Shown here piece after piece: positions 1 through 12,589 of a stretch of DNA of 64,000 nt. The notes beneath the pieces are model-generated. The model was not told the origin of the DNA and searched no databases. It saw only the letters and a list, made by a program, of their open reading frames with translations. The translations under genes were made by a program, and so were the position numbers. The stretch spans positions 7,007,860-7,071,859 of the forward strand of contig CM012955.1 of assembly GCA_000181795.3 (NCBI GenBank), written 5' to 3'. Source of the DNA: Trichinella spiralis. Taxonomy: Eukaryota; Nematoda; Enoplea; Trichinellida; Trichinellidae. Within the stretch, counting starts at the first letter, position 1. The number at the start of each line of letters is the position of its first letter.

Positions 1-400
1 TTTTGCCATTTTTTCGGGTTGTGACACTAAAAATTTTATTTATGGCCAGGGCCCCAGCGCCATTAAGGGTTCCAAAAAGGCAAAACCAAAATTGGAAAAT
101 TTGTTTTTGGGAAAATTTTTCAAGAGGAAAGGCCTGCCCCCCCCCCCCCCTTGGTTGAAAAAGGATAAAGGATTTTTTCCTTATATCTTTTTAACCCCCC
201 CCCCTTACTCCCAGTTGGTTAAAAGCCCCCAAAATAGGATTGGAGCCAAATATTCGTTCAAAAGCTTTTGGCTTAGTCCAGCCAAAGTCAAATTTTAACT
301 CCGCACTCTGCTAAATAGGAAAGTTAATTTTTCCAAACCCGCCCAATTTGCCATAAAAGGCCAGCCACTGCGCCACGTAGCCGTTAAAACACCCGGCCTT
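1..400. other. Probable low-quality contig end
   Basis: The first ~400 bases contain long C runs (about 137-150 and 195-204) and many doubled or tripled bases in succession. Their composition is unlike the AT-rich sequence that follows. No gene is recognisable. This looks like low-quality read ends at the edge of an assembly contig rather than real sequence, although a degenerate repeat cannot be excluded. Confidence 0.45.
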
Positions 401-3400
401 TCGTTAAGTTGGTTATGTTACTTTAATATGAATTAGAACATAATGTCAACAAAAAATAAACAATGATTGAGCACACTAGTTGCGCTGTATGCCAAGCATA
501 ATTAACTATATAAAAATTTTGATTTATCTAATGTCTTCATCGTGAAAAATTTAGAAAAAAATACAAAGTGAAAATAAAATTAAACTGAAAATGATTTCTG
601 TATGAAAGCGGCATTTTTCTGTCCTGCATAATAGATAACTTTATACGATTAGTGATATTCGACATGCTAAGTTGAGAATGAAATTGAATGCCATAAGCAA
701 GTGTAAATTGAAAATTTTATCTTCTTCTCCAATTAAATTTAGACGATTACCTAAAATAGCAAATTGAAATATGGATTTTTTCAAAACCGTCAATGTTCAA
801 CTATATGTAATTGAGAATTTTGCTCTAAAATTACTTCAAGTTTTACGCATCTCGAAATTGAAAAGTGCTTAAATACTTAAATATACATGCATTTATAGCG
901 AAACATCAGAATAATAAATTTCAGTATTAAATGTTCACCTGAATTTGGCATCTTGCACTTGCACCTTGGTTACGCTGCGCCACCGTTTATCGAACAGCAC
1001 CGTAATAAAGTAATAACTATGCATTCCTCTCCTTGTGTATTACTTAGTAACCCTTCTTATCATTAATTTGGCAATTTAAATAATGTATCTTACTGTATCT
1101 TCAATTATTAATTATCTTTCCCGTGATTTTATTTTTTGAAGTGGTAATTTAATTTCATATTATAAAAGATACTTTTACTCGTTCTCTTTCCATCTGCTTT
1201 ATTTCCTTTTCATACTTTGCATTCTGTACTCATGCAAAATGAAACTGTCTGCTGGATTTACGTCATTTGTGTAAAATGAGACTTGTATTTATTTCACAGA
1301 CAACATTGAAGCTGTGCTGCAGTCAAGCCGGCTGTCATCAGTTAAATTATTACTTGCAGATTTTCATATACACTTAATTTATTGCTTTGTGATTTATGTC
1401 TGAATTTCAGATATATTTTAATGTCGTTGTGATTTTTGCCTTTTGTGCTTGCTTGCGAACAATGAGACATCTGATGATTTTCTGCAAGCTTCACATTCCC
1501 CTGTCAGCCCAACAAAAAGGCCAACCTGATTAACAGATACAATTTTCCAGTAGCAGCCACAAATGCATTTCTTTTCCACGGTTTCCCTATTTTGCACCTA
1601 TTTTCCCTAAAACTCTGCCTACGTTATCATCCGCAAATTCTTGTGTCCCACATCGCAATAGCTGCCACTATATCGCGTTTTTTTTGTCCAGCTTGCCTGT
1701 CTGTTTTCTATATAAATCCTATACTGACACTAAAAACCTCTTTTCCACCTTCCCCTCCTCGATTTCAGCTGCCAACTCCGTTACTGATCCACCACCCCTA
1801 CTTTCTTCTCCCTCATAATCTCAGTCAATCGATTTTTTATGAAATTCATGCAGGAAATGCTGCTCTTAGCTGTTTTTTTCGATTTCCTGATTCATAAGCA
1901 ACCGGTTCTCATAAGAATCTGAGTGTGCTGGAAATTGCACGATCAGTAGTATTAGGTAATGTTGAGGCTGCCCCAAGATAGAATATCTTGTCTTGTGAAA
2001 TCTAATGCGGTCTAATTACTATTTAACAGCAGAAAATTAATTATGGAGTAGAAATGAAACCGAAAATGCATATATATAGTTTTGTAAAAAGAAATTATGT
2101 TCTTTCATTTAATGTAAAATATACAGAGGCGTTTAATTTATAAAGAAAGGCGGGTGTAGTATACAAAAAGATTTTCATGTACATGTATTATTATGCATGA
2201 CAGACTAACGAGAAACAAAATAGTGCCGTTTTTTCATTTAAACAAAATTGGAATCTCAAAAACGTGTTAGAATAACTTCAAAATTAGTAATTTTAATTGT
2301 GTTGCAAATGAACGACACGTTTCAATTCCGTTTGAAACTGAACTTTTCTATTAGAAGATCAAGATCAATCGAAAAGACAGAATGAACGAGCATATTACTT
2401 TAAGTCCGTACAGTCGTTTTTCTGTCATGATAGTCCTGAAAAAGCTTTTTGGATGCTTCACTGCAGTAAAGCTTTGTTCTGCGCTGGCTCAGTCGATTGG
2501 GTGAGTGACGAAAATCGGTAAGAGTAAAGGCACAATCGAGTAATAATCGTTTGGCCGCAATGCACGAGCATCAGACGAATTAGCTGGATAATGTTAAAGA
2601 TGTACGTTTTCCCACTTTCTTTTCAGCGTGTGATTTCACACTTGAGTAGCACGCTTTGGTCGTCGATATATCTTTATTAGGCGAACATCAAATTTTCTGA
2701 TGGGCTTAAATCATACTGATCGAAATCGAGGTATAAGGGCCCTTATTCGCATGGCATTATTGCGGTGTTGAAGAACTTTGTATACCATTGTGTTGTGTAA
2801 TGGTATACCATTATTTACTTGCAGGCGAGCAGTCACTTTCAATTTTTTACCATGAATGTTATGCATTAGAATAAATTTTCTAAATTTCAAAATGATTTAA
2901 ATACAGGTAAAATAATGTTTTCTACTTACATATAGTCTTTTTTCCCATGTTAGACTTAAGTACATTTCCTTTCCAACATTTCCTACTCTGGAAAATAATC
3001 AGGAATTAGAAATTTAAAAACAAATCGCATGAATTTTAATGTTATTGCCATGCACTGCTATTCGGCTACAATTACTTTCCATAACATGATTACTGTGTAT
3101 TTGTTTACTTGATAATATTCTTGCAAATGACATAACAGATAACCGCATAATTATTGTATTACTTAGTTGCTTTTAACATGCATATGAATTTAAGAATGTA
3201 CGAAATAGTGAATGGTTGCCTTATGCAGGCTCAAGTAATGGTTATATTGATGTGGCACTTGTGTGTCTGCAGCATCTATAAGAAACAAAAGCAATATAGG
3301 GATAGGAATATTTCAATGTTAGTAATAATAGCGGAAAAACCCAATTTATTAGTTATATTGAGTAAATCAAGCATAGAATATCTGCACACTATCGAATATC

Positions 3401-4458
3401 ATTTACCTGTTAATCATAGACGGTATGCAAGAGTGTGATTACATTTGCACACCTCCTCTTACGTCAAAATGACTGACCACAATATTCTGCAATATTGTAT
3501 GATAGTAAGTGAATTTCAGTTATGGGAAAACAACCTAGTTCTTCATGAGTAAGAGCGTAATAGCATAAATTAAGTGCTCGTTTATTAATTTGTTTGCTGA
3601 AATGAAAGCTCTTTTGCTTAAAGTCATGTAAGGTGATGAACAATGCAAATAATATTAAAATTAATTTCAACAAGTATCTAGCATATTAGAATCTTCAATT
3701 AGTTGTAAAAAAATTGAAATTGCTATTCTTGATACTGCACGCCATGCAAAATATTTCACATTACCATCAAATATTTAGGTGAGAAATAACTATATTAGAA
3801 AAGAGGCAGAAATAGTTAAGTAATAAACAATGCAATTATATTACATACTTTCTCTTAAGAATCTCTAAAAGAAATTCTATTTTTCATTCTCATTACTGGA
3901 AATTATCAATTTCGCTCTGACATCTAAGCATAGAATATATGTCGATAGCAAAAAATAGTAGAAATCTGCTAGCTTTCAGCTGGCCCATTGTTGAAGTCGT
4001 ACAATCATAAAATATGAAGCATAAGCTATTTTTGAATCATAGATGATTTAAGCGAGTAAAATTGAAAACACTGCTTCACTGATGGCCATATCACACTACT
4101 ATAATGAATTGCTAACCACAAAGAGCACTTTCTGAAGAGTTGTACAAGAGTAAGTGTACAATATAAATAGCATATCACATTGACTGTGGTGTAGTTACAG
4201 CGTAATAGCCTAATAGAAATGGATAACATGAGACAAGAAAGATATGAATTATTCTTGACTGTTTCTCATATGCACATCATTTAGTGTAAGACTGTTCTCG
4301 CGGCATTGATGAAACTTCAGTTTCTGCAATGCAATTCACATCAATGTCACTGCGATCAATTCTGAAGCAACAAGTTTAAAAACAGTTGGAATTGTACAAA
4401 AAATAAGGAAGCCTGCATTCCAAAAGACAGAAAATATTGCACAAAAGGGGTGATTTTA
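401..4458. other. Gene-free AT-rich stretch
   Basis: About 4 kb of AT-rich DNA. Open frames here are all near 100 codons or less, low-complexity, and show no family motif or convincing splice structure. I see no RNA gene and no clear transposon. It may be the flank or intron of a gene lying outside the window, but nothing supports that directly. Confidence 0.5.
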
Positions 4459-4721
4459 CTCGGTCCCGCTTTTCTCTCATTGGTCTTTGCCCACGCTATT
4501 TTATTAGACCGTCAAATCTTTGTTGTATTGGTTTTCATTTTATTTGGCCGTGAAGTCTTTGTCGTAATGGTTTTCTTTGTCTAATTCCTCAGTGAAGTCT
4601 TTGTCGCATTGGTTTTTTTTGTCTAATTGCTCATTGATTCAAACTCTTCAGTTGTGATTAAGATTTGACGGTCCAATAAAATAGCGTGGGTAATGACCAA
4701 TGAGAGAAAAGCGGGACCGAG
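4459..4721. mobile_element. MITE with ~50 bp inverted repeats, TA target duplication
   Basis: A ~263 bp element has terminal inverted repeats that begin CTCGGTCCCGCTTTTC and stay paired, with few mismatches, for about 50-60 bp on each side. They include the stretch around CCCACGCTATTTTATT. TA dinucleotides flank both ends, the target-site duplication expected of Tc1/mariner-superfamily insertions. There is no transposase, so it is a non-autonomous MITE. The centre consists of about three diverged ~41 bp tandem units (see separate entry). No second copy was noticed in this window. Confidence 0.75.
4511..4635. repeat. Three ~41 bp tandem units inside the MITE
   Basis: Three diverged units start at about 4511, 4552 and 4593. 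Each follows the pattern (G)AAGTCTTTGTCG..TTGGTTTT..TTGTCTAATT. The second and third are the most alike. They fill most of the interior of the MITE and probably arose by slippage inside a progenitor element. Confidence 0.6.
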
Positions 4722-4723
4722 TA

Positions 4724-7700
4724 GTACCAAACCTGCACAAAAGTATCCTGTTTCAGAGAATACTATGCTTTAATGTGGAAAATGTTTAACATACATAACA
4801 TCCTCCATCATAGCTAAATTTCAAAAAATATCAAAACCTATAAATGTGCCAACGCTATAGGCCATTTATTCTGAAACTACTGGGTAATCATTGCTTAAAT
4901 ATTGCACGGTACGCTAAGATAAAATAAATTTAATGAAGTGAAAAAGTTGAAGTTCGACAATACAGAAGAAACATCAGTTATGTTTGAAACCAGAAGAAGA
5001 ACTCCGCGAGTTACGTGACCATTACTAAAACGGTGATGAAGTCTCAGTCACTCACCATAGGAAAGAAGCTAAGCAGAGGAGGTCAATGAAACTGCACATG
5101 AAAAATTGGTACCGGTATTTTGGATAAACTGTTGCACAAAATGTGGGATAATGGATTAGTCAGTGGCAGGGCTCACCAATTATTCAGTAACTTTCTCATA
5201 GATTGCATAGTACATTCATCTTTCACTATATTTTTTGCTCACCATTTGTGAATCATATATGAACAGAACGGAAGCCAAGGAATGAAAGATCATTTACTTT
5301 GAAATTGAAGATGGTATTGAGAAGAAGAGCTTTGCGCGCTTCTTGACTGCTGCTCTACACACTGAAAAACTGAATAATCATGAGGATTGCATTCTTCAAC
5401 TTTATTCAGGGTCAAGTGAAAAAAATTTGAATATGACATTGCCCTAGCTGAAATCACTGCACGATTAGTCCTAGTAGCGTAATGGCATCATCACAATCGG
5501 AACTTTAACTAATTATAAAAATTATTGGGATTTTATTCAATTCTGATGTAATATAATAAAATGTAAATCAATATATTTTCGACTGTTGATTTGAAAAGTT
5601 GTTGTTCTTCATAAATTGAAATGAAAGAAAAGGGATATAACGTAAAAGGAAGAAAATTAGATAACTCAAACAAAAAAATATTGCATCACGCAACGCATTT
5701 TGAATGGATACTTTACTCAAATGTAAAAAATGTCACGTATACTGAAAATCATGCATCCTGGTTCCGTTTCGAGGAAGTTGCAGATGGGCAGCTTTCCTGC
5801 AAATAAAGATAGACAAGGCGCCAAGTTTACTGCCCATTTATTCCAAAACTAATGGTCAGTTGCTAAATAAACAATTAATAGCACTATCATTTATCAATGT
5901 GAACATCATCTGAACAACAGAAAGAAAGTTTTCAACATTTCGCTGTAAAACAGCAAACGCTGTAATAGCCAAAGACATTTACGAAAAGGTCGATAAAACG
6001 ATTTCCTTTCAAAATGATATGAAATGATCGGAAAAATTAGAAAACAACAAGGATCTTCGTCCAACTATTCTTGTAGCGTATTCGTCATATATGCCTTTAC
6101 AGTTGTAATAGAATAAATTGTTCGAAGTAATGGAACATTAGTAATGGAATATTAGTGTGAAGGAAAACAAGAGAATTAAAATATGCAGAATAAATAAATA
6201 TGCAAAGAAAGCCATATTGTGAATAGTTATTTCAAAACTTCTAAATGGATGAGCAAAAAAATCATCTCATCCAAGTAAAATTTGTTCCTGACTTTTGTAT
6301 ATCGGTTACAGCATCCTTAAAACGTAAAATTTTTCAAACGTATTTTCTTTGATTAATTGCGCATTTGAAATCAGAATTCGTTACAATCAAGAGATGGGAA
6401 TGCAAATTTTATGCAATGTTGCATTTATTCCTTTCATAAATGTTAAACTAGGAGACAAGTAGTTTTATCAAATTTCTGGAAAATAAATCATCGATTCCAT
6501 ATAATTCAAAATTTACGAACATTTATTCCAGGCACTACTGCTTTCATTTATAATTTGATTAATTGCTCTTCTCAAATGCGAATTGGCTATAATGAACAGA
6601 TAGGAATGCAATTTTGATGCAAAATTCCATTTGTTCCTTCAATAAATATCCAATTTGAAAACCCGTTCTTTACGGAGAAACTCTCCAAAACACTATCTTT
6701 TATTAATATAAAACTATAATCATCAAGAAAAGTCCAAATTTTGAAAACAAATTTTTCGCCGATTTTCGCAAAAACAGCAAAGTTTATACCCCATGAAATT
6801 TTGAAATTTTCGAAAAAAATATTTTTTCCAAAAATTAAGTGAATTGATTTATATCGGTAGACAATTATTCGCTAAGTATTATAAACGATTCCGGACCATC
6901 CGTGATTGTGTATATCTTGAGATATACAAAAGGACCTGAAAATTAATATAGGACTTTAACGAAGTCGAAATAAAAAAGAATAAAAAATAAAAGTTGAAAA
7001 TGTGCATATGGAATAGTGTCATTAACTGATACAAAAAAACTATCCATGTTGTCATCTGAAAAAAGGAATGTACTTTAATAAAAATTGTTCCTGATTTTCA
7101 TTTAAGCAACAGTAACTTTCAAAAACAAAAACCTTTGTTTACTGAAATTTTTTGACTTAATACAATTCAGAGATAAGAATTATCCAAAAATTATCACATT
7201 AGAAACCTATTTCGTCCAATATGGCAGTCTTTTTATTCTATAAATTTCAAATGCTCAAACCGGCAACTTTATCAAATATCTAAAAAAATCAAATTCCCAA
7301 CAATGCAGCTATAACTTATGCGTCAATACTTGATTTAACGCGGCATGGTTCGAAACTGCATGTTTCATGTAAAAAAAATATTATATCCTGTAAAGAAATG
7401 TTCATTTTCATTATCACTCATAGCAAACACATGGCAATTTGAATTCCGTTATTTGGGCAATGACTGTATTCTGTCATTCAAAGGGAGCAACAGATTCAGC
7501 ATTTAGCGGTGGAAATAAATTCCAAATGCTGTAAAAAAATAAATGTATAAACAATTTATACCAAAGAAATCCTCCCGAGACTAGTGTTTTTATGAATGTT
7601 TGGAGATATCCATTCAGAAGTTCAGTTGGACAAACGACTTGTATTCAAGAAAATGGCTAAAAACTCTTTTATAATTTCGTCGTAATTGCAAACAATTTTG

Positions 7701-10068
7701 TACAACTTGAACAAACATTAATTTTCAATAATACGCAATCGTGGCTTTGCTGAGAAATCTGCGAATACGACTAGTTAAGAGGGTTAGCATTTATTGTAAA
7801 AATGTACATGAACATAAATAACATATAAAAGTGACATTGTAGCGATATTAATTCTATGGATAATAATAAAAAACATAACATTTGAAAATATTTTGGAAAG
7901 GTAAACAGCACATTCAGAACATATGAATAATTTAACAGTTTGACACAGAATACAAAGGTAGCATAAATGATTGCAAATGAAAACTCTTTTAATGGAAATC
8001 AATTTATCGAAACAATTCTCAGAACTACCCTGTCTATTAGTGATGTTGCTCTCATTTTTCATATCTTCCCTATTGCATACTTTTGACGGATTTCAACGTG
8101 TTTACCTATTGGAGTGTATTATGTCATGAATCGCCTTGGATTTTAGCATCTGATTAATAAGGATAGAAATATAAAAAACAACAACTAGAAATATTTGCAA
8201 AACAGTATCAAAATTAAAAATTAAGTATTACAAAATTAAATTTCAGCACATTGTGCTTCATATGATCAGAAATTTACAGATGCATGCTAATTCTCTGCAT
8301 TTAATTATGATCACATTTATCTAAAACAAACAAATATATTTTCCAATGAAGTCTAATTGAAAATGATTTGTTAATTTAATTACTTTGATGCTACATTTAA
8401 TAAATTTAATTTTTATCAATATCACCTCTATCAAAAGTTCAATGCTGGAACTTAACATTTCAAAAACGTGCTTTAATTTAACGACTATATTTAAAAAATT
8501 AAAAAATTTAATACGTAAATTTTTATAATGCATACACTTTGAATGCAAACAAAAAGAGAATGTGACATTAGCGAATATTAGTATCAAGCTCCACTCCAGA
8601 ATCCATCAAAGGGTTAAAAGCGGACTTCGGTAGTAGTTTCGCATTACGATAATAAGCTGAGAGACCAGATATTGTTAGTCACTTTAGTCAAACAAACAAG
8701 CACATTGCTACTGGCAACAAAACGCTTCTGGAAAATTGAATTTGCATATTCGCAAAAGCAATGTTATTCGACCTAGTTTACCTGCACCAACACTCAACTG
8801 TTTTTCTTGAATCATCTGGGCAGTATTACAAAAAATATTTAAAATTGTCAGTAATGTAAAATATCAAAACATATCAAATAAATCTCATTCATAATAAACT
8901 ATCCTAATTACTGAACATCTAAAACAACTGCCAGCAAACTGCCCTCCATAAAATTGTTCAAATTAAAGACTTTCTAAAGAAATCAGGTGGATAACTGAAT
9001 ATTGTTCATTAATTAAAAAAGAGCATAAGTTTTTGTTGCCTTCACGTGATAAATAATTACTCAGATAACTTTATCTGAGGCACTGTTAAATTCATTTGTA
9101 GTCAATATTATCAAGCTAACTAAAAATGTTGATTTGCATACACGTCAGACGAGCAACCTTCACGTAAAGTATCTCGACAATGAATATCAGAACAAACTAA
9201 AATTTTAGTTGCTGCTAATCGTAAACATTGACACATTTTGCACATATCTCATTTATAATGGAATATTTTGACTATTCTACATCCACAAAATTTTCCAAAT
9301 AAAGGGCTTGTCATCTTAGACGTGAAATTTCAGAAAATACATTACAGTAAAAAAACGAAATAAGTGAAGAAAAATGAGACTTAACTAAATTAGCGTCTCC
9401 ACTTGGTTGAGATCCATCCTTCTTTATATACAGTTCCATACCACGACAAAAAATTTCTAGAAATTATAATAAAATGAACAAAAAATCATATCTAATTTAA
9501 GGACCTACGACCGTCTTTCCATTGAAAACGCACCACCATTCACTCTCAGCATACCGTTAGCCAAAAATTATTTCTACGAATGACGCAAAAGAGATTGCAT
9601 TGCACTTACATAGAGTTTTCCATGAAATGAATTGGTGAACAAGTACTACTTAAATTGTTCACTCCGCTGGGCCGACATAATTTTGGTGGATGTTAACAGA
9701 AAGGCAAACAAATAGCGAGATCTCACAAATACATTTCGATGTCAGGGAAACAAGCTTCATTTCAGTTTGCCTTCGGATAACATAATTCGAGTTGATGAAG
9801 CAATCAAATATTTCTATTAACCATTATAATCGGCAAATCATGTTTCTTCAAAGTTCAAAACTGTCATATAACATGCAAAAGTGAAAATCATTGAAAAGAC
9901 AGTCATAAATTTTCCATGTTTACGCAAATTATCAAAACATTAGCATTATTCATCATTTTCTGCTTTGAAGTCTGATGAAAAAAATTACTATTTAATTATA
10001 ATACAAGCCAAGTGCACTTTGAACTGCCTAAATATGAAAATCTAAACGCTTGTGAAAATTATTCAAGC
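4724..10068. other. Gene-free AT-rich stretch
   Basis: More than 5 kb without a supportable gene. Short open frames show no domain, no plausible exon chaining and strong A/T bias. It contains an old tandem duplication near 6.35-6.65 kb and many poly-A/poly-T runs. It ends where the Cdc25 palindrome begins. Confidence 0.5.
6346..6651. repeat. Old tandem duplication, ~205 bp spacing
   Basis: The segment at about 6346-6447 (TTTGATTAATTGCGCATTTG, then GGGAATGCAAATTTTATGCA, ending in a CATTTATTCCTT-like stretch) recurs in diverged form at about 6555-6651 with the same order of motifs. By eye similarity is roughly 70-75 percent, so it is old. There is no coding content. Confidence 0.45.
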
Positions 10069-10133
10069 ATGGAAATCAAGCGTTGATTCAAATAATGCAA
10101 AATTAGTATAAAATTTATTTTCTAATTCCAAAA

Positions 10134-10139
10134 TTTATT
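10134..10139 (-). terminator. Poly(A) signal AATAAA, left Cdc25 copy
   Basis: AATAAA on the minus strand about 85 bp beyond the stop codon. It is the mirror of the signal at 14,605-14,610. A second AATAAA lies about 20 bp further out in each arm. Each duplicated arm therefore carried its own 3' processing signal. Confidence 0.5.
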
Positions 10140-10221
10140 ATATGATAAATACATTTGATAATTGATTAAAATCAGAATTTCATTCATGTTAATTGATTTA
10201 TAAAACTTCATTGTTAGACAA

Positions 10222-12154
10222 CTAGTAATGCAGTTTCCGCTTCTGACGATAGGTGATCAGTTCATGTTTATGAGATTCTGCTACCATAGGCACATAATTT
10301 GGTGGTTCACAATAGTCCTAAAAATGATGCAAGTAATAACATTATTACTGAAGGAAAGCAGCAGTAATTTCACTCATTTCAAAGTTATAAAGGTTATACA
10401 AAGTTCAAATGGTACAGTCATCAATGTAGAAAGTTGTCGGTCATAAATAAATTTGAAATTGTGTTCTTCAAGTATTATGTATTAATTATATGAGCAGATT
10501 ATGAATAACTTATTCTTCATTATAAATATTAATTTGAGCAAGCTGTAATGTTTGTTTGAAATGAATATTGGACAAAAATGAATGCATGAAAGTACCTTGT
10601 ACTGCTTGTAAAAACAGTTGTAGCCTTTGTCAAGTAGGTAAATTTCAGGATAGTACAAATTTGGATAGCATTCTCGATTGGTTGTTCTATCGAAATTGCG
10701 CAAAAATCGATACCTAGAAAAAAATGACCAGTAAAATATTTATTTATCCATTTTCATAAAACACACGTACATGTTTGGGCCCCTTTGTTGTGAAAATTCA
10801 CAGTAAAACACCAACACCTTTTTCTTATTCGCAACAGAGGGAAGGTCTTCATCAACAAACAGATAGTTCACAAGCTGATGTTTTTCAAAGATATTTATAG
10901 CACCCTAAGTATAGAAAATAAAAATTTATTTAAAACAATCAAAGAAGATTGTCAAGAAAAGATAATGAAAATACCCTGATATGACCGCCATCATATTCGA
11001 AGGGGTACCGGCAGTCAATTATATCAAATTGCATTATCAATTCAGCTCTTTTGTTTATAAGATTTACCAACTAAAAGCATTCATTTGAAAATTCAATTAA
11101 GCACATTTGGAAGAAAATTTTTAGAAATTTTACTTACATCATCAGCTGTAACGCTTTGAACATCCGGAACTTTGCTGGATTTGAAATAGGGTAACAATGT
11201 ATTCTAAATTTTATCAAATCTTAATGGAAATCAAAAAATAAACATAGTAATTTACTTTTTCAACAAAATTCCAGTACTCATCAAAATCAAGATCTGAAAA
11301 TTCAAGATGAAATAACAATTGGAAAATACAAAAAATGACATTAATACCTGCTACACTCTTGAAATCAGAAACTGGAGGTATTAGCGGAAACTATAAAAAG
11401 AAAAAAATTATTCTGCAATGTACAAAATAAATTAAGTTGAATTATTTATTAAATTACTACAAATAATTCTAAGAAATAAAAGTCATTTAAGTTCGATGCA
11501 CAGAAATTAATTTTAATCATTTCTTCATCTATCATTCAAACTCATTATATTTGTATATCATATCTTGCTTGTTTCTTCGAGAGAAATACGAATATTATAA
11601 AAAATAATCATTTCTTACTTGACTCCATTTCTCACTGCAACGTGTGCCGCTCACCGTTTGAGAATTGCTCAAATCAGTGTTACTTGATGACAGGCAATTA
11701 TTAATCAATTTCCTCTCTGCTAGTGAAGCATTTTCCGCCAAATTCCTCCTCGAAATCTACATTACAAAATAAAGAAACTCAAAAATGTAGAAAGCAAAAT
11801 GGAAAGATAAGTAATGAAATTTTAATATTTTATATTACAAGAGCCTTCTCTTCTTTATTAATAAGACGGTTCTTAACATCTTGTAGCACTGTCATTTCTC
11901 CATTTTTTGTTGTTGCACGATTCTAAAGAAACTTTCTAAAAATAGAGAAATATTGTATTCAATATTACCTTCTCTTCTTTATTATTAAGACAGTTCGTAA
12001 CATCCTGTAGCAATGACATTTCTCCATTTTTTTTGGTTGCACGATTCTAAAGAAACTTTTTCATATTAAAAATAGAGAAATATTGTATTCAAAATTTTAC
12101 CTTGTTGCGGATTCGATCTTCGAGATGTACGTTTTTCACCATTTGGTTTTCCAT
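10222..12154 (-). CDS. cdc25: Cdc25-type dual-specificity phosphatase, left palindrome copy
   Basis: Mirror copy of the right-hand gene, with all eleven exons and the splice sites I checked preserved: 12154-12101, 12046-11969, 11922-11839, 11756-11619, 11390-11348, 11293-11256, 11203-11138, 11070-10975, 10904-10771, 10713-10596, 10317-10222. Predicted length is 314 aa. Compared with the right copy I see three substitutions: Leu to His and Gln to Arg in exon 1, and Phe to Tyr in exon 7 (LLPYFK here). Other exon differences are silent. The catalytic segment FYCEFSQQRGP is identical. Cdc25 proteins activate cyclin-dependent kinases by removing inhibitory phosphates from Thr/Tyr. The frame appears intact, so both copies could be functional. 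It is transcribed divergently from its twin across a ~435 bp interval. Confidence 0.85.
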
Positions 12155-12589
12155 TTTATCCACTCTTCTTGTAAAAGTAATATACTTGTTAAACTTTTAC
12201 TTTCACTCAAGTGGAATGACAAAAAGCAAATTGAGAGACCCCTTCTTTGCTTGCAGAAATACAATGAACTGAAAGCTTAATATATTAAAATAGTGGATAA
12301 AATTTTAAACTTGTTTAAACAAAACTAAACTAAACATATTGTTTAAACTAAACACAACTTGTTTAAATTAAACTAAACATAACGTTGTACGTTTAAAGTG
12401 ATTTAAACTAAAACAGAATTTTAATGCTATTTAGTTTAAACAAGTTTCAAACTGTTCCATACATTAAGCTTTCAGTTCACTGTATTTCTGCAAGCAAAGA
12501 AGGGGTCTCTCAATTTGCTTTTTGTCATTCCACTTGAGTGAAAGTAAAAGTTTAACAAGTATATTACTTTTACAAGAAGAGTGGATAAA
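12155..12589. promoter_or_regulatory. Shared bidirectional promoter between the Cdc25 twins
   Basis: This is the only DNA between the two divergent start codons, so it should hold both promoters and 5' UTRs. The outer ~125 bp on each side are identical in mirror image. The central ~183 bp differ and are rich in repeats of the TAAACTAAAC / GTTTAAAC kind. No TATA box or known factor site is claimed. The role is inferred from position only. Confidence 0.55.
12281..12463. repeat. Palindrome spacer with TTTAAAC/AAACTAAAC repeats
   Basis: The unpaired centre of the palindrome carries many copies of AAACTAAAC and GTTTAAAC on both strands. Some pair imperfectly with one another, so the loop could fold locally. 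Its arms of homology have been lost, as is typical when the centre of a long palindrome is trimmed to a stable spacer. Whether these motifs are regulatory is unknown. Confidence 0.5.

Noticed and set aside
1592-1897. 101-codon plus-strand open frame
   Set aside because: Pro/Ser/Leu-rich without a domain, and no flanking splice structure or partner exons.
10228-10446. 72-codon plus-strand frame at the end of the left palindrome arm
   Set aside because: It is antisense to the last exon and final intron of the left Cdc25 copy.
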